A stretch of DNA of 64,000 nt from Thiotrichaceae bacterium UBA4486 (GTDB taxonomy: Bacteria > Pseudomonadota > Gammaproteobacteria > Eutrophobiales > Eutrophobiaceae), in NCBI GenBank assembly GCA_002389045.1, contig DGNS01000002.1:124001-188000 (forward strand), read 5' to 3'. The first letter of the stretch is position 1. The number at the start of each line of letters is the position of its first letter. The notes under the pieces were generated by a model, which worked only from the letters and a program-made list of their open reading frames with translations, did not search any database and had not been told where the DNA came from. Both the position numbers and the translations under genes were made by a program. Shown in pieces: positions 44,192 to 52,600 of this stretch.

Positions 44192-44231
44192 TGCTAATGA
44201 ACTCCCTGGTAACTATCAATGATCAAGCTGT

Positions 44232-45002
44232 ATGACCATAACCTCACTGCAACTGGTGGAACTGATCGAACTCTGGCTGTGGCCGTTCTTTCGCATCGCC
44301 GGGTTATTGATGACCGCCCCGATTATCGGCACGCAAAGCGTGCCCTTGCGGATCCGGCTGGGCATCGCCATCGCGGTGACCTGGGTCATCGTGCCGGTGA
44401 TTCCCGCGCCCCCCGTGATCGATCCCTTGTCGTTCGACGGTGTGCTGACCACCTTGCAGCAGTTGCTGATCGGCGTGGCCCTGGGATTGACCGTGCGCGT
44501 GGTCTTCGTGGTCCTGGAAATGGCCGGCCAGGCCATCGGTCAGTTGATGGGACTGATGCTGGCTTCCATGGTGGATCCGCAAAATGGTAACCAGGTGCCG
44601 ATCATCGGCCAGTTTTACCTGTTACTGGCTACATTGCTGTTTCTGGCCGTGGATGGGCACCTGCTCATGATTGCCGCGGTGGCTGAAAGCTTTCACTGGT
44701 TGCCTGTAGGCAGCGGCGGGATACAACCGGATCGGTTAATGGACCTGGTCAACTGGGCCGGCGTTGTGCTGGCCACGGCTGTGCTGATTGCGCTGCCGGC
44801 CATGGTCTCGATGCTGGTGGTGAACCTGGGATTCGGCATCATGACCCGTGCAGCTCCGCAACTGAACATTTTCGCAGTGGGCTTTCCCGTCATGATCATC
44901 ATCGGAGTGATCGTCATTATGCTGTCACTGGAAGGCTTCGCTCCGCACATGATACGTATATTCAATGACGCCATCGCCATGATGCCGGTGCTGGTGAACT
45001 AG
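44232..45002 (+). CDS. fliR: Flagellar export gate protein FliR
   Basis: FliR completes the FliP5Q4R1 export gate. The 256-residue product has six or so hydrophobic segments. Family motifs are LWPFFRIAGLLMTAPIIGTQ with VPLRIRLGIAIAVTWVIVP, LQQLLIGVALGLTVRVVFVV and AGQAIGQLMGLMLASMVDPQ. GFGIMTRAAPQLNIFAVGFP follows. Length is typical. The ribosome site is weak (no clear AGGAG within ten bases of the ATG), and the palindrome upstream could affect initiation. Confidence 0.96.
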   Translation: MTITSLQLVELIELWLWPFFRIAGLLMTAPIIGTQSVPLRIRLGIAIAVTWVIVPVIPAPPVIDPLSFDGVLTTLQQLLIGVALGLTVRVVFVVLEMAGQAIGQLMGLMLASMVDPQNGNQVPIIGQFYLLLATLLFLAVDGHLLMIAAVAESFHWLPVGSGGIQPDRLMDLVNWAGVVLATAVLIALPAMVSMLVVNLGFGIMTRAAPQLNIFAVGFPVMIIIGVIVIMLSLEGFAPHMIRIFNDAIAMMPVLVN

Positions 45003-45013
45003 GACACAAACGC

Positions 45014-46153
45014 ATGGCCGAAGACCGCGACGACAGCCAGGAACGAACCGAGGATGCGACCGACAAGCGCCAGCAGGATGCGCGTGAAAAAGGTCAGATC
45101 TCGCGTTCGCGCGAACTCAATACCATGGCCGTGCTCATGGGCAGCGCTACCATCCTGTTCATGTTCGGGCAGACGATGATACAGAGCCTGATCAACATCA
45201 TGCGTGATGGCTTTGTTATCGAGCGCGAGCGTCTGTTCAGCCAGGAAACCCTGGTCCGCGAACTGTTCAACGCAACCGGCGACATGATGGCGGGCCTGGC
45301 GCCGTTTCTCATCGGCGTGACCCTGATTGCCATGCTGGCGCCGCTCGCCGTGGGTGGCTGGCTGTTCAGCGCCGAGGCGGTGAAGCCGAAACTGGAAAAG
45401 CTGGATCCTATCGCCGGCAGCAAACGGATCTTCGGTGTGAACAGCCTGATGGAACTGCTCAAGGCGCTGGCCAAGTTTACAGTCATCATCGGTGTGCTGG
45501 TGATCCTGCTCTGGTACCGCACCGATGACTTGCTGCGTATGGGCCGTGGGGGTCTCAACCCGTCACTGGTCAATGCCGCAAATTTCATGCTCTGGTCATT
45601 CATGATCATCAGCTCAGCCACTATATTGATCGCGGTCGTCGATGTGCCGTTCCAGTTCTGGCATCACAAACGCCAGTTGAAAATGACCAAACAGGAAGTG
45701 CGCGATGAAATGAAGGATACGGAAGGCAAGCCGGAAGTGAAATCACACATCCGCGCCATGCAGAAGGAACTTGCCAACCGGCGCATGATGGACGATGTGC
45801 CAAATGCCGACGTGATCGTCACCAACCCGACGCATTATGCCGTGGCACTGGCCTACGACCGTGACGGCGCCGGTGCGCCACGGGTTATTGCCAAGGGCAA
45901 GGACATCGTGGCGGCCCGTATCCGCAGTGTCGGCGCGCAACACGGCATTGTCCTGTTTTCATCACCGTTGCTGGCGCGGGCGTTGTTTCATACTACAAAA
46001 ATCGGTCATGAGATCCCTGAAGGCCTGTACGTCGCCGTGGCCCAGGTGCTGGCCTATGTTTACCAGTTACAGGCCAGTCGCAGCCGCCGCGATCCGGGCA
46101 CGCCGCAGCCGCCGCGGGATCTGCCCATTCCCGATGATATGAGGTACGACTGA
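45014..46153 (+). CDS. flhB: Flagellar export switch protein FlhB
   Basis: FlhB controls the change from hook to filament export. The 379-residue product has a basic N-terminus (EDATDKRQQDAREKGQISRS). Four TM segments lie between about 30 and 215. The cytoplasmic domain has the self-cleavage site NPTH (in VIVTNPTHYAVALAYDRD near residue 270). A proline-rich tail follows. It starts 12 bases after fliR and ends two bases before flhA. Confidence 0.97.
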   Translation: MAEDRDDSQERTEDATDKRQQDAREKGQISRSRELNTMAVLMGSATILFMFGQTMIQSLINIMRDGFVIERERLFSQETLVRELFNATGDMMAGLAPFLIGVTLIAMLAPLAVGGWLFSAEAVKPKLEKLDPIAGSKRIFGVNSLMELLKALAKFTVIIGVLVILLWYRTDDLLRMGRGGLNPSLVNAANFMLWSFMIISSATILIAVVDVPFQFWHHKRQLKMTKQEVRDEMKDTEGKPEVKSHIRAMQKELANRRMMDDVPNADVIVTNPTHYAVALAYDRDGAGAPRVIAKGKDIVAARIRSVGAQHGIVLFSSPLLARALFHTTKIGHEIPEGLYVAVAQVLAYVYQLQASRSRRDPGTPQPPRDLPIPDDMRYD

Positions 46154-46155
46154 TC

Positions 46156-48258
46156 ATGGCGGTTTTACAGGGCGTCCTCGGCAACTATTCAGAACAGATG
46201 CAGCGCAGCGGTCTGGGTTCACCGATCCTGGTGATGGTGATCCTGCTGATGATGGTGATCCCGCTCGCACCGTTTGCCCTGGATATGCTGTTTACCTTCA
46301 ACATCTCCCTGTCACTGGTGGTATTGCTGGCGGTGATTTACAGCCGCCGTCCGCTGGATTTCGCCGCGTTTCCCACCGTGTTATTGATAGCGACCCTGCT
46401 GCGTCTCAGTCTGAACGTTGCCTCCACCCGTATCGTACTGCTTGATGGTCATACGGGTTCGGATGCCGCCGGACAGGTGATTCATGCCTTCGGCGATTTC
46501 GTGGTCGGCGGAAATCATACCGTCGGTTTCGTGGTGTTTATCATCCTGGTCATTATCAATTTTGTCGTCGTCACCAAGGGCGCCGGCCGAATCTCCGAGG
46601 TCAGTGCCCGCTTTACCCTGGACGCCATGCCCGGCAAGCAGATGGGCATAGATGCCGATCTGAATGCCGGCATGATCACGGCGGACGAGGCCAGGTTGCG
46701 CCGCCAGGAAATCGCCCAGGAATCGGATTTCTACGGTTCCATGGATGGCGCCAGCAAATTTGTCCGGGGTGATGCCACGGCGGGTATTCTCATACTCATT
46801 ATTAATATCATCGGAGGCCTGGCCATCGGTACCCTGCAACACGGTCTGCCGCTGGGCGAGGCCGCGCAGGTCTACACATTGTTGACCATCGGTGACGGCC
46901 TGGTGGCGCAGATCCCGTCACTGTTACTGTCGACCTCGGCCGCGATCATGGTCACCCGGGTATCAACCAACACGGACATGGGCGAGCAGATCATCAGTCA
47001 GCTTTTTCACAACCCCAAAACGCTGGTTGTAACCGGCGGCATGATCGGTCTTATCGGCCTCATCCCCGGCATGCCGAACATTGCCTTTTTGATCCTGGCC
47101 GGCCTTTGTTGCGGTGGCGCCTGGTTTGCGCAGCGGTCCCGGCAGCAGGCTGAAGCCGCAAACGTTGAAGAGGAACCGTTACCGGAACCGCAGACAGAGG
47201 AACGGGAACTCAGCTGGGAAGACATCGAACAGGTAGACACCATTGGTATGGAAGTCGGTTACCGGCTGATCCCGCTGGTGGACAGGAATCAGGGTGGGCA
47301 GTTGCTGGATCGCGTCAAGGGTGTGCGCAAGAAATTGTCACGTGAACTGGGTTTTCTGATCCCTTCGATACATATTCGCGACAATCTTGATCTCGAGCCG
47401 AATTCCTACCGGCTGACCGTCATGGATGCCACGGTTGCCAAAGCCATGGTCCAGATTGACAACGAACTGGCGATCAATCCCGGTCATGTCATGGGTGAAT
47501 TGCCGGGACAGATGTCAAAGGATCCTGTATTTGGCCTGGATGCGATCTGGATCAATCCCGGTGATCGTGAACATGCCCAGTCACTCGGCTATACCGTGGT
47601 TGACAGCAGCACCGTGATTGCGACGCATCTCAGCCAGACGCTTCAGGATCACGCCCATGAACTGCTCGGTCATCACGAAATACAGGAAATGCTGGACCGT
47701 TACGAAAAGCAGTCACCGAAAGTGCTCGAAGATCTGATTCCGAAAGTGATCCAGCCGGGTGTGCTGGTCCAGGTCATGCGCAACCTGCTGCGTGAAAATA
47801 TTCCCGTCCGTGATACCAAGACCATCATCGAAACCATTGCCCAGCACGCCGAACGTACCCAGGACCCTGAAACGCTGACGGTTCTGGTACGCATCGCACT
47901 CGGCCGGCTGATCGTCGAACGGGTGGCCGGTCAGGAGGATGAAGTGCCCGTGATCACGCTTGAGGGATCGCTGGAACAGTTATTGCAACAAAGCATTCAG
48001 GTGTCCGGTGAGGGCAGCGTGATTGAACCGAGGCTGGCGCAACGCCTGATCGGCTCATTGCAGGAGGCGGCAGAGCGGCAAGAAGTTGCCGGTCAACCCA
48101 CCATCCTGCTGGTGCCGGACAACCTCAGGCAGATGCTGTCCCGGTTTGTCAGACATCATGTGCCACGGCTGAGCGTGTTGAGTTTCAGCGAGATACCGGA
48201 AGATAAACAGTTGAAGATTGTAGCTACGGTGGGTGTTGACCAGGATAAACCGGCTTAG
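46156..48258 (+). CDS. flhA: Flagellar export protein FlhA
   Basis: FlhA is the large export-gate protein with a nonameric cytoplasmic ring. The 700-residue product has eight TM segments in the first 330 residues, with PLDFAAFPTVLLIATLLRLS, LNVASTRIVLLDGHTGSDAA, and the FHIPEP-type loop VSARFTLDAMPGKQMGIDAD. The cytoplasmic domain runs from about 360 (LSWEDIEQVDTIGMEVGYRL) and ends with FSEIPEDKQLKIVATVGV. It follows flhB with a two-base gap. Confidence 0.97.
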   Translation: MAVLQGVLGNYSEQMQRSGLGSPILVMVILLMMVIPLAPFALDMLFTFNISLSLVVLLAVIYSRRPLDFAAFPTVLLIATLLRLSLNVASTRIVLLDGHTGSDAAGQVIHAFGDFVVGGNHTVGFVVFIILVIINFVVVTKGAGRISEVSARFTLDAMPGKQMGIDADLNAGMITADEARLRRQEIAQESDFYGSMDGASKFVRGDATAGILILIINIIGGLAIGTLQHGLPLGEAAQVYTLLTIGDGLVAQIPSLLLSTSAAIMVTRVSTNTDMGEQIISQLFHNPKTLVVTGGMIGLIGLIPGMPNIAFLILAGLCCGGAWFAQRSRQQAEAANVEEEPLPEPQTEERELSWEDIEQVDTIGMEVGYRLIPLVDRNQGGQLLDRVKGVRKKLSRELGFLIPSIHIRDNLDLEPNSYRLTVMDATVAKAMVQIDNELAINPGHVMGELPGQMSKDPVFGLDAIWINPGDREHAQSLGYTVVDSSTVIATHLSQTLQDHAHELLGHHEIQEMLDRYEKQSPKVLEDLIPKVIQPGVLVQVMRNLLRENIPVRDTKTIIETIAQHAERTQDPETLTVLVRIALGRLIVERVAGQEDEVPVITLEGSLEQLLQQSIQVSGEGSVIEPRLAQRLIGSLQEAAERQEVAGQPTILLVPDNLRQMLSRFVRHHVPRLSVLSFSEIPEDKQLKIVATVGVDQDKPA

Positions 48259-48303
48259 AAAGAAATTTGCTGATAATGATAAACAACAGGATTACAGACT
48301 GAG

Positions 48304-49542
48304 ATGAAAGTACGCAGGTATTTTGCCAGTGATATGCGCCAGGCCCTGAAAATGGCCAGGGAACAACTGGGGCCTGATGTCGTGATCCTCTCCAACCGCA
48401 AGGTGATGGGAGGTGTGGAACTGCTGGCTTCCGACGATTATGACCCGATGGTCATGGCCGGACGCAGCGGGCAATCGGTTTCCCTGGCAACGCCGGGCAC
48501 ACAGTCGCCGGTAGTCGATGAGTCACCGGCCATGACCTTTGATGATCATATCAAGGGAGCCGGGTTTACGACGGTGATGGATCAGGATGAATCCATGCAA
48601 CAGATGCAGGCGGAGATACGATCCCTGCGCCGGTTACTGGAGCAGCAGATGTCCGGCCTCGCATGGAACGACTATGGCCGCAGTCATCCGCTCTGGGCCG
48701 GAATATTGAGACGATTTGGACAACTTGGACTGGAACCGGAACTGGCCCGCTCCATCGTCGAACAGATACCACAAAACACCGAAACGCAGCGGGCCTGGCG
48801 CATGGCGCTGGCCTACCTTAGTTACCGAATACGGATCGCCAACGACGGTTTATTGACACCGGTGAATGCCGTGGCCTTTGTCGGTGCTTCCGGTGCCGGC
48901 AAGACCACCACACTGGCCAAACTGGCCACACGCTTCGTAATGCAGCACGGCAATGACAATATCATCCTGGCAACCACGGATTTTTATCGCATCGGTGGCC
49001 GTGATCACCTGCGTGGCTACGGCCGCATACTCGGTGTGCCTGTACGCACCCTGCAAAACGCCAATGATCTTGGCGTGCTGCTGGACCGCTATTACGGTGA
49101 AAAACTGATCTTGATCGATACGGCCGGACTCAGTCCCAGGGACGCGCGCCGATCCGAACAATTATCCATCCTCCAGGCCGGTCAGTCGCGGTTAAAGATC
49201 TGCCGGGTGTTATCCGCCAACAGCCAGTTATCGGTATTGCAGGAAAGCGCGCAAAAGACACCCGTACTGGTCCAGAACCAGGCCATTATCACCAAGCTGG
49301 ATGAGGCCAATACCCTGGGTCCGCTGTTGTCCGTGGTGATCACCGCCAACCTGCAGGTCAGTTACCTGAGTGACGGGCAGAAGGTTCCGGATGATCTCAG
49401 CAAGGCTGAATCGCACAACCTGGTCTCACGCGCCATTGCCTGTATGAAACAGAAGCAGGAAGCATTGCAGTCCAGCGAGACCATTGAACAGCAATATGGA
49501 AAGTCGATCATGACACAACCCGGTGAGTTACATGAACACTGA
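48304..49542 (+). CDS. flhF: Polar flagellar placement GTPase FlhF
   Basis: FlhF is an SRP-type GTPase that puts the flagellum at the pole. The 412-residue product has an N-terminal part starting MKVRRYFASDMRQALKMARE and QLGPDVVILSNRKVMGG. A helical N domain is followed by the G domain from about 190, with P-loop VGASGAGKTTTLAKLATRF. ATTDFYRIGGRDHLRGYGRI, the DTAGLSPRDARR G3-type motif and ITKLDEANTLGPLLSVVI follow. Its last 11 bases overlap fleN. Confidence 0.96.
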   Translation: MKVRRYFASDMRQALKMAREQLGPDVVILSNRKVMGGVELLASDDYDPMVMAGRSGQSVSLATPGTQSPVVDESPAMTFDDHIKGAGFTTVMDQDESMQQMQAEIRSLRRLLEQQMSGLAWNDYGRSHPLWAGILRRFGQLGLEPELARSIVEQIPQNTETQRAWRMALAYLSYRIRIANDGLLTPVNAVAFVGASGAGKTTTLAKLATRFVMQHGNDNIILATTDFYRIGGRDHLRGYGRILGVPVRTLQNANDLGVLLDRYYGEKLILIDTAGLSPRDARRSEQLSILQAGQSRLKICRVLSANSQLSVLQESAQKTPVLVQNQAIITKLDEANTLGPLLSVVITANLQVSYLSDGQKVPDDLSKAESHNLVSRAIACMKQKQEALQSSETIEQQYGKSIMTQPGELHEH

Positions 49543-50392
49543 ACATTCAAAAAAACACCTTACAAATACCAGGGTCATCGCCGTGACCAGCGGCAAGGGC
49601 GGTGTGGGCAAGACCAATGTCTCCATCAACCTGGCCCTGAGCCTGTCCGGACTCGGACACACGGTTACCTTGCTGGATGCCGACCTCGGTCTGGCCAATA
49701 TTGATATCCTGCTTAACCTGCGGCCCCTGCGTAATCTCTCGCATGTGATCGAGGGAGAGTGCGAACTCGCCGACATCATCATACCGGGTCCGCTCGGCAT
49801 ACGCATCATTCCGGCCTCGTCCGGTGTGCGGATGATGTCCAACCTGGATGTGCGGCAACAGGCGGCGCTGATTCATGCGTTCGGCGATTTACACAATGAT
49901 ACCGATATCCTGGTTGTGGATACCTCTGCAGGTCTTGGCGATGGTGTAATCAACTTCTGTGCGGCGGCGCATGAAGTTCTGCTGGTGGTCTGTAATGATC
50001 CCGCCTCGGTGGCCGATGCCTACGCCATGATCAAGGTCCTGCACAATGACTACGGGGTGCAACGCATGCGTATCCTCGCCAACATGGTCCATAAATCCGG
50101 CGAGGGTCGCCAGGTGTTTGAACGGCTCGGACTGGTGTCCCGGCGTTATCTCGATGTCGTGCTCCACTATTGCGGTGCTGTTCCGCATGACCCGCTGCTG
50201 GTCAAGGCCATTCGTAACCGCCAGCCCGTCGTTGCTGCCTATCCGGGTGCTCCCTCGGCGATGGCATTCAAGGATCTGGCTACTATCGCCGATAAATGGG
50301 AGAGGCCCGGTGCGGCAAATGGCCGGCTGGAATTTTTCGTAGAACGGCTGTTGCAGTATCAGCCGGAAAACCTGCAGAAGGTGCTGCCATGA
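49532..50392 (+). CDS. fleN: Flagellar number regulator FleN (FlhG), ParA-like ATPase
   Basis: FleN (FlhG) limits flagellar number, partly by restraining FleQ. The 286-residue product (ATG 49532; a GTG at 49523 is the alternative) has the deviant Walker A VTSGKGGVGKTNVSINLALS and LLDADLGLANIDILLNLRP. VVDTSAGLGDGVINFCAAAH with VCNDPASVADAYAMIKVL follows. The C-terminus is shorter than in Min-type proteins and has AMAFKDLATIADKW. It overlaps flhF and fliA, giving the usual flhF-fleN-fliA set. Confidence 0.95.
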   Translation: MNTEHSKKHLTNTRVIAVTSGKGGVGKTNVSINLALSLSGLGHTVTLLDADLGLANIDILLNLRPLRNLSHVIEGECELADIIIPGPLGIRIIPASSGVRMMSNLDVRQQAALIHAFGDLHNDTDILVVDTSAGLGDGVINFCAAAHEVLLVVCNDPASVADAYAMIKVLHNDYGVQRMRILANMVHKSGEGRQVFERLGLVSRRYLDVVLHYCGAVPHDPLLVKAIRNRQPVVAAYPGAPSAMAFKDLATIADKWERPGAANGRLEFFVERLLQYQPENLQKVLP

Positions 50393-51141
50393 GCGAGCTG
50401 GCGGTCTACCTGGAAACGGCCAGGGGCGATAGTGCCATTGACCAGAATCAACTGGTTGAAAAACATGCCTCGCTGGTCAAACGAATTGCCTATCACCTGA
50501 TGGGACGGCTCCCTTCAAGTGTACAGGTGGAAGACTTGATACAGTCGGGAATGATCGGATTGCTTGAAGCAGCCAGAAATTACGATGCTACACAGGGTGC
50601 CAGCTTTGAAACCTATGCCGGCATTCGCATCCGCGGTTCCATGCTGGATGAGATCCGCAAGGGGGACTGGGCGCCGAGGTCGTTGCACAGAAAGGTTCGG
50701 GAAATTGCCCAGGCCGTTCACCAGATTGAATCCGAGACCGGCAGGGATGCACGTGACAGTGAAGTGGCGGCGCGCCTGAACATGGGTCTCGATGAGTATC
50801 ATCATGTGCTGCAGGATGCGAGCAATCACCAGATCATGAGTCTGGAGGATTTGCCCAGCAAGGAAAACAGCATGGCCGACGGGCTTTCCGAGAGGATCCC
50901 CGGACCTTGCGAGAACCTGGAAAATGAAAGCCTGCGGCAGATTCTGGTGCAGGCAATGGCCAGTCTGCCGGAGCGCGAACGCCTGGTGATGTCACTTTAC
51001 TACAATGAAGAGCTCAACCTGCGCGAAACCGGCGAAGTGCTGGGCGTCAGTGAGTCCAGGGTATGCCAGATACATGCACAGGCGCTGATCAGATTGCGCT
51101 CGAGAATTTCAACCATTGTGGATATTGAAGATGAATTCTGA
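50389..51141 (+). CDS. fliA: Flagellar sigma factor FliA (sigma28)
   Basis: FliA drives late flagellar genes, including fliC here. The 250-residue product has region 2 with LVEKHASLVKRIAYHLMGRL, VEDLIQSGMIGLLEAARNYD and FETYAGIRIRGSMLDEIRKG. Region 3 starts WAPRSLHRKVREIAQ. Region 4 has SLPERERLVMSLYYNEELNL and LGVSESRVCQIHAQAL. ATG 50389 overlaps the fleN stop by four bases. The anti-sigma gene flgM is not in the window. Confidence 0.97.
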   Translation: MSELAVYLETARGDSAIDQNQLVEKHASLVKRIAYHLMGRLPSSVQVEDLIQSGMIGLLEAARNYDATQGASFETYAGIRIRGSMLDEIRKGDWAPRSLHRKVREIAQAVHQIESETGRDARDSEVAARLNMGLDEYHHVLQDASNHQIMSLEDLPSKENSMADGLSERIPGPCENLENESLRQILVQAMASLPERERLVMSLYYNEELNLRETGEVLGVSESRVCQIHAQALIRLRSRISTIVDIEDEF

Positions 51142-51201
51142 TTTGAATACCGGTTATCGCCCGATTGTTATCGGATCGGTGAAAATTACAGGAGGCAGCT
51201 T

Positions 51202-51594
51202 GTGAATAAAAACATGAAGATCCTGATTGTGGATGATTTCTCAACCATGAGAAGAATCATCAAGAATCTGCTCAGAGACCTCGGTTATACCAATATGGCG
51301 GAAGCGGATGATGGAATTACAGCGCTGCCCATGCTGCAGAACAGTAATTACGATTTCCTGGTGACCGACTGGAATATGCCGGGTATGCAGGGAATCGACC
51401 TGCTCAAGGCTGTGAGAAACGATCCGAAACTGGCCGGATTGCCGGTGTTGATGGTCACCGCGGAATCCAAACGTGATCAGATCGTCGAGGCAGCACAGGC
51501 CGGTGTCAATGGTTATATCGTAAAACCATTTACCGCCGCTACCCTGAAGGAAAAAATTGACAAGATTTTCGAACGTATCGAAGCCGCAGCCTGA
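51202..51594 (+). CDS. cheY: Chemotaxis response regulator CheY
   Basis: CheY carries the phosphate signal from CheA to FliM. The 130-residue single-domain product has ILIVDDFSTMRRIIKNLLRD, with Asp11 and Asp12. The phosphoacceptor is Asp56 (VTDWNMPGMQG). LMVTAES has the switch Thr, and IVKPF has the conserved Lys. A GTG start at 51202 is supported by AGGAGG seven bases upstream. It begins the chemotaxis gene set 60 bp after fliA, with no sigma28 or sigma54 site that I could recognise in that gap. Confidence 0.97.
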   Translation: MNKNMKILIVDDFSTMRRIIKNLLRDLGYTNMAEADDGITALPMLQNSNYDFLVTDWNMPGMQGIDLLKAVRNDPKLAGLPVLMVTAESKRDQIVEAAQAGVNGYIVKPFTAATLKEKIDKIFERIEAAA

Positions 51595-51612
51595 TATACA
51601 GGGAGCTGAATA

Positions 51613-52362
51613 ATGACAATAACCGCAGCCGAAGACCTGGGATACTCCGTAGACGAAAGACTGGAACTGGCCAGATCATTGATAACTCACCTCGAGGCCG
51701 GCAACGAGGATGACATCAACAGTATTATCAACAAACTTTATACCGACAAGGAGCAGACCCTGTTCCAGGAGATCGGCAAACTGACCCGGCAGTTACATGA
51801 TGCGCTGGGAACCTGCCGTAACGATGAGCGTATTACCTCACTGGCTGAACGTGATATGCCGGATGCCCGTGAGCGATTGCGCTATGTGCTGGCTAAAACC
51901 GACGAATCCGCGCACAAGACACTGGGCGCCGTGGAATCCGCTTTGCCGCTGTCAGAGCAGCTGATGTCCGATGCAGGATTGATGACCCGTGAATGGGAAC
52001 GCTTTAAAAGACGTGAAATGAGCGCGGAAGATTTTCGTCAGCTTTCAAAAAAACTGGAAGCGTTTTTACAAACCGTCAATACCAGTACACAGCAAATCAA
52101 TGAACGTCTCTCCGAGATCATGATGGCCCAGGATTACCAGGATCTGACCGGCCAAATTATCGGCCGGGTGATAAGCATAGTGGAAGAAGTCGAGCAGGGA
52201 CTGGTGGGCATGATCCAGCACCGTAGCCAGCCTGATAGTGTCGGCAGACAGGAAGGCCCGGATATTACCGTGGAAGGCCCGCGTATTCATTCCGATAACA
52301 GGCCGGACATGGTTCAGGGACAGGATGATGTCGATGACCTGCTGTCAAGCCTGGGATTTTAA
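51613..52362 (+). CDS. cheZ: CheY phosphatase CheZ
   Basis: CheZ removes phosphate from CheY-P. The 249-residue product is mainly a long helical hairpin. The catalytic region is MMAQDYQDLTGQIIGRVISI, in which the Gln of DYQDLTGQ is the expected catalytic residue. The C-terminal DDVDDLLSSLGF is the CheY-binding peptide. GGGAG precedes the ATG. A MITE-like element follows seven bases after the stop. Confidence 0.96.
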   Translation: MTITAAEDLGYSVDERLELARSLITHLEAGNEDDINSIINKLYTDKEQTLFQEIGKLTRQLHDALGTCRNDERITSLAERDMPDARERLRYVLAKTDESAHKTLGAVESALPLSEQLMSDAGLMTREWERFKRREMSAEDFRQLSKKLEAFLQTVNTSTQQINERLSEIMMAQDYQDLTGQIIGRVISIVEEVEQGLVGMIQHRSQPDSVGRQEGPDITVEGPRIHSDNRPDMVQGQDDVDDLLSSLGF

Positions 52363-52368
52363 ACAAGT

Positions 52369-52548
52369 GTTCCGGATCAGTGAACAGTTGAAAACGACCT
52401 GTCATGCCGGACTTGATCCGGCATCCAGTGTAAAAAATCCGCCTGTAAGGCGGTCATTTTATCGGCTGGATTCCGGCAGGAGCCTGTCCTGGAAGTGTTT
52501 AATCCAGGGCCGGAATGACGGTTGTGCGATTGTACACTGATCCGGAAC
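52369..52548. mobile_element. 180-bp MITE-like element between cheZ and cheA
   Basis: The element is bounded by perfect 14-bp inverted ends: GTTCCGGATCAGTG at 52369-52382 and its complement at 52535-52548. Inside are smaller palindromes, ATGCCGGA/TCCGGCAT at 52404-52424 and CCGCCT/AGGCGG at 52439-52453, and a CCGGAATGACGG segment near the right end. It has no coding capacity. A half copy of the right end is at 32658-32697. It starts seven bases after the cheZ stop and leaves cheA intact. Confidence 0.82.
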
Positions 52549-52600
52549 AGCTATTTAGGGACAACGATACTGTTACGAGTAAAACATCACGAGCACAGAT

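Noticed and set aside
51142..51201. Sigma28 promoter in the fliA-cheY gap
   Set aside because: A TGAA and a distant GATTGTTA were considered, but the -10 does not match GCCGATAA and the fit is too poor.
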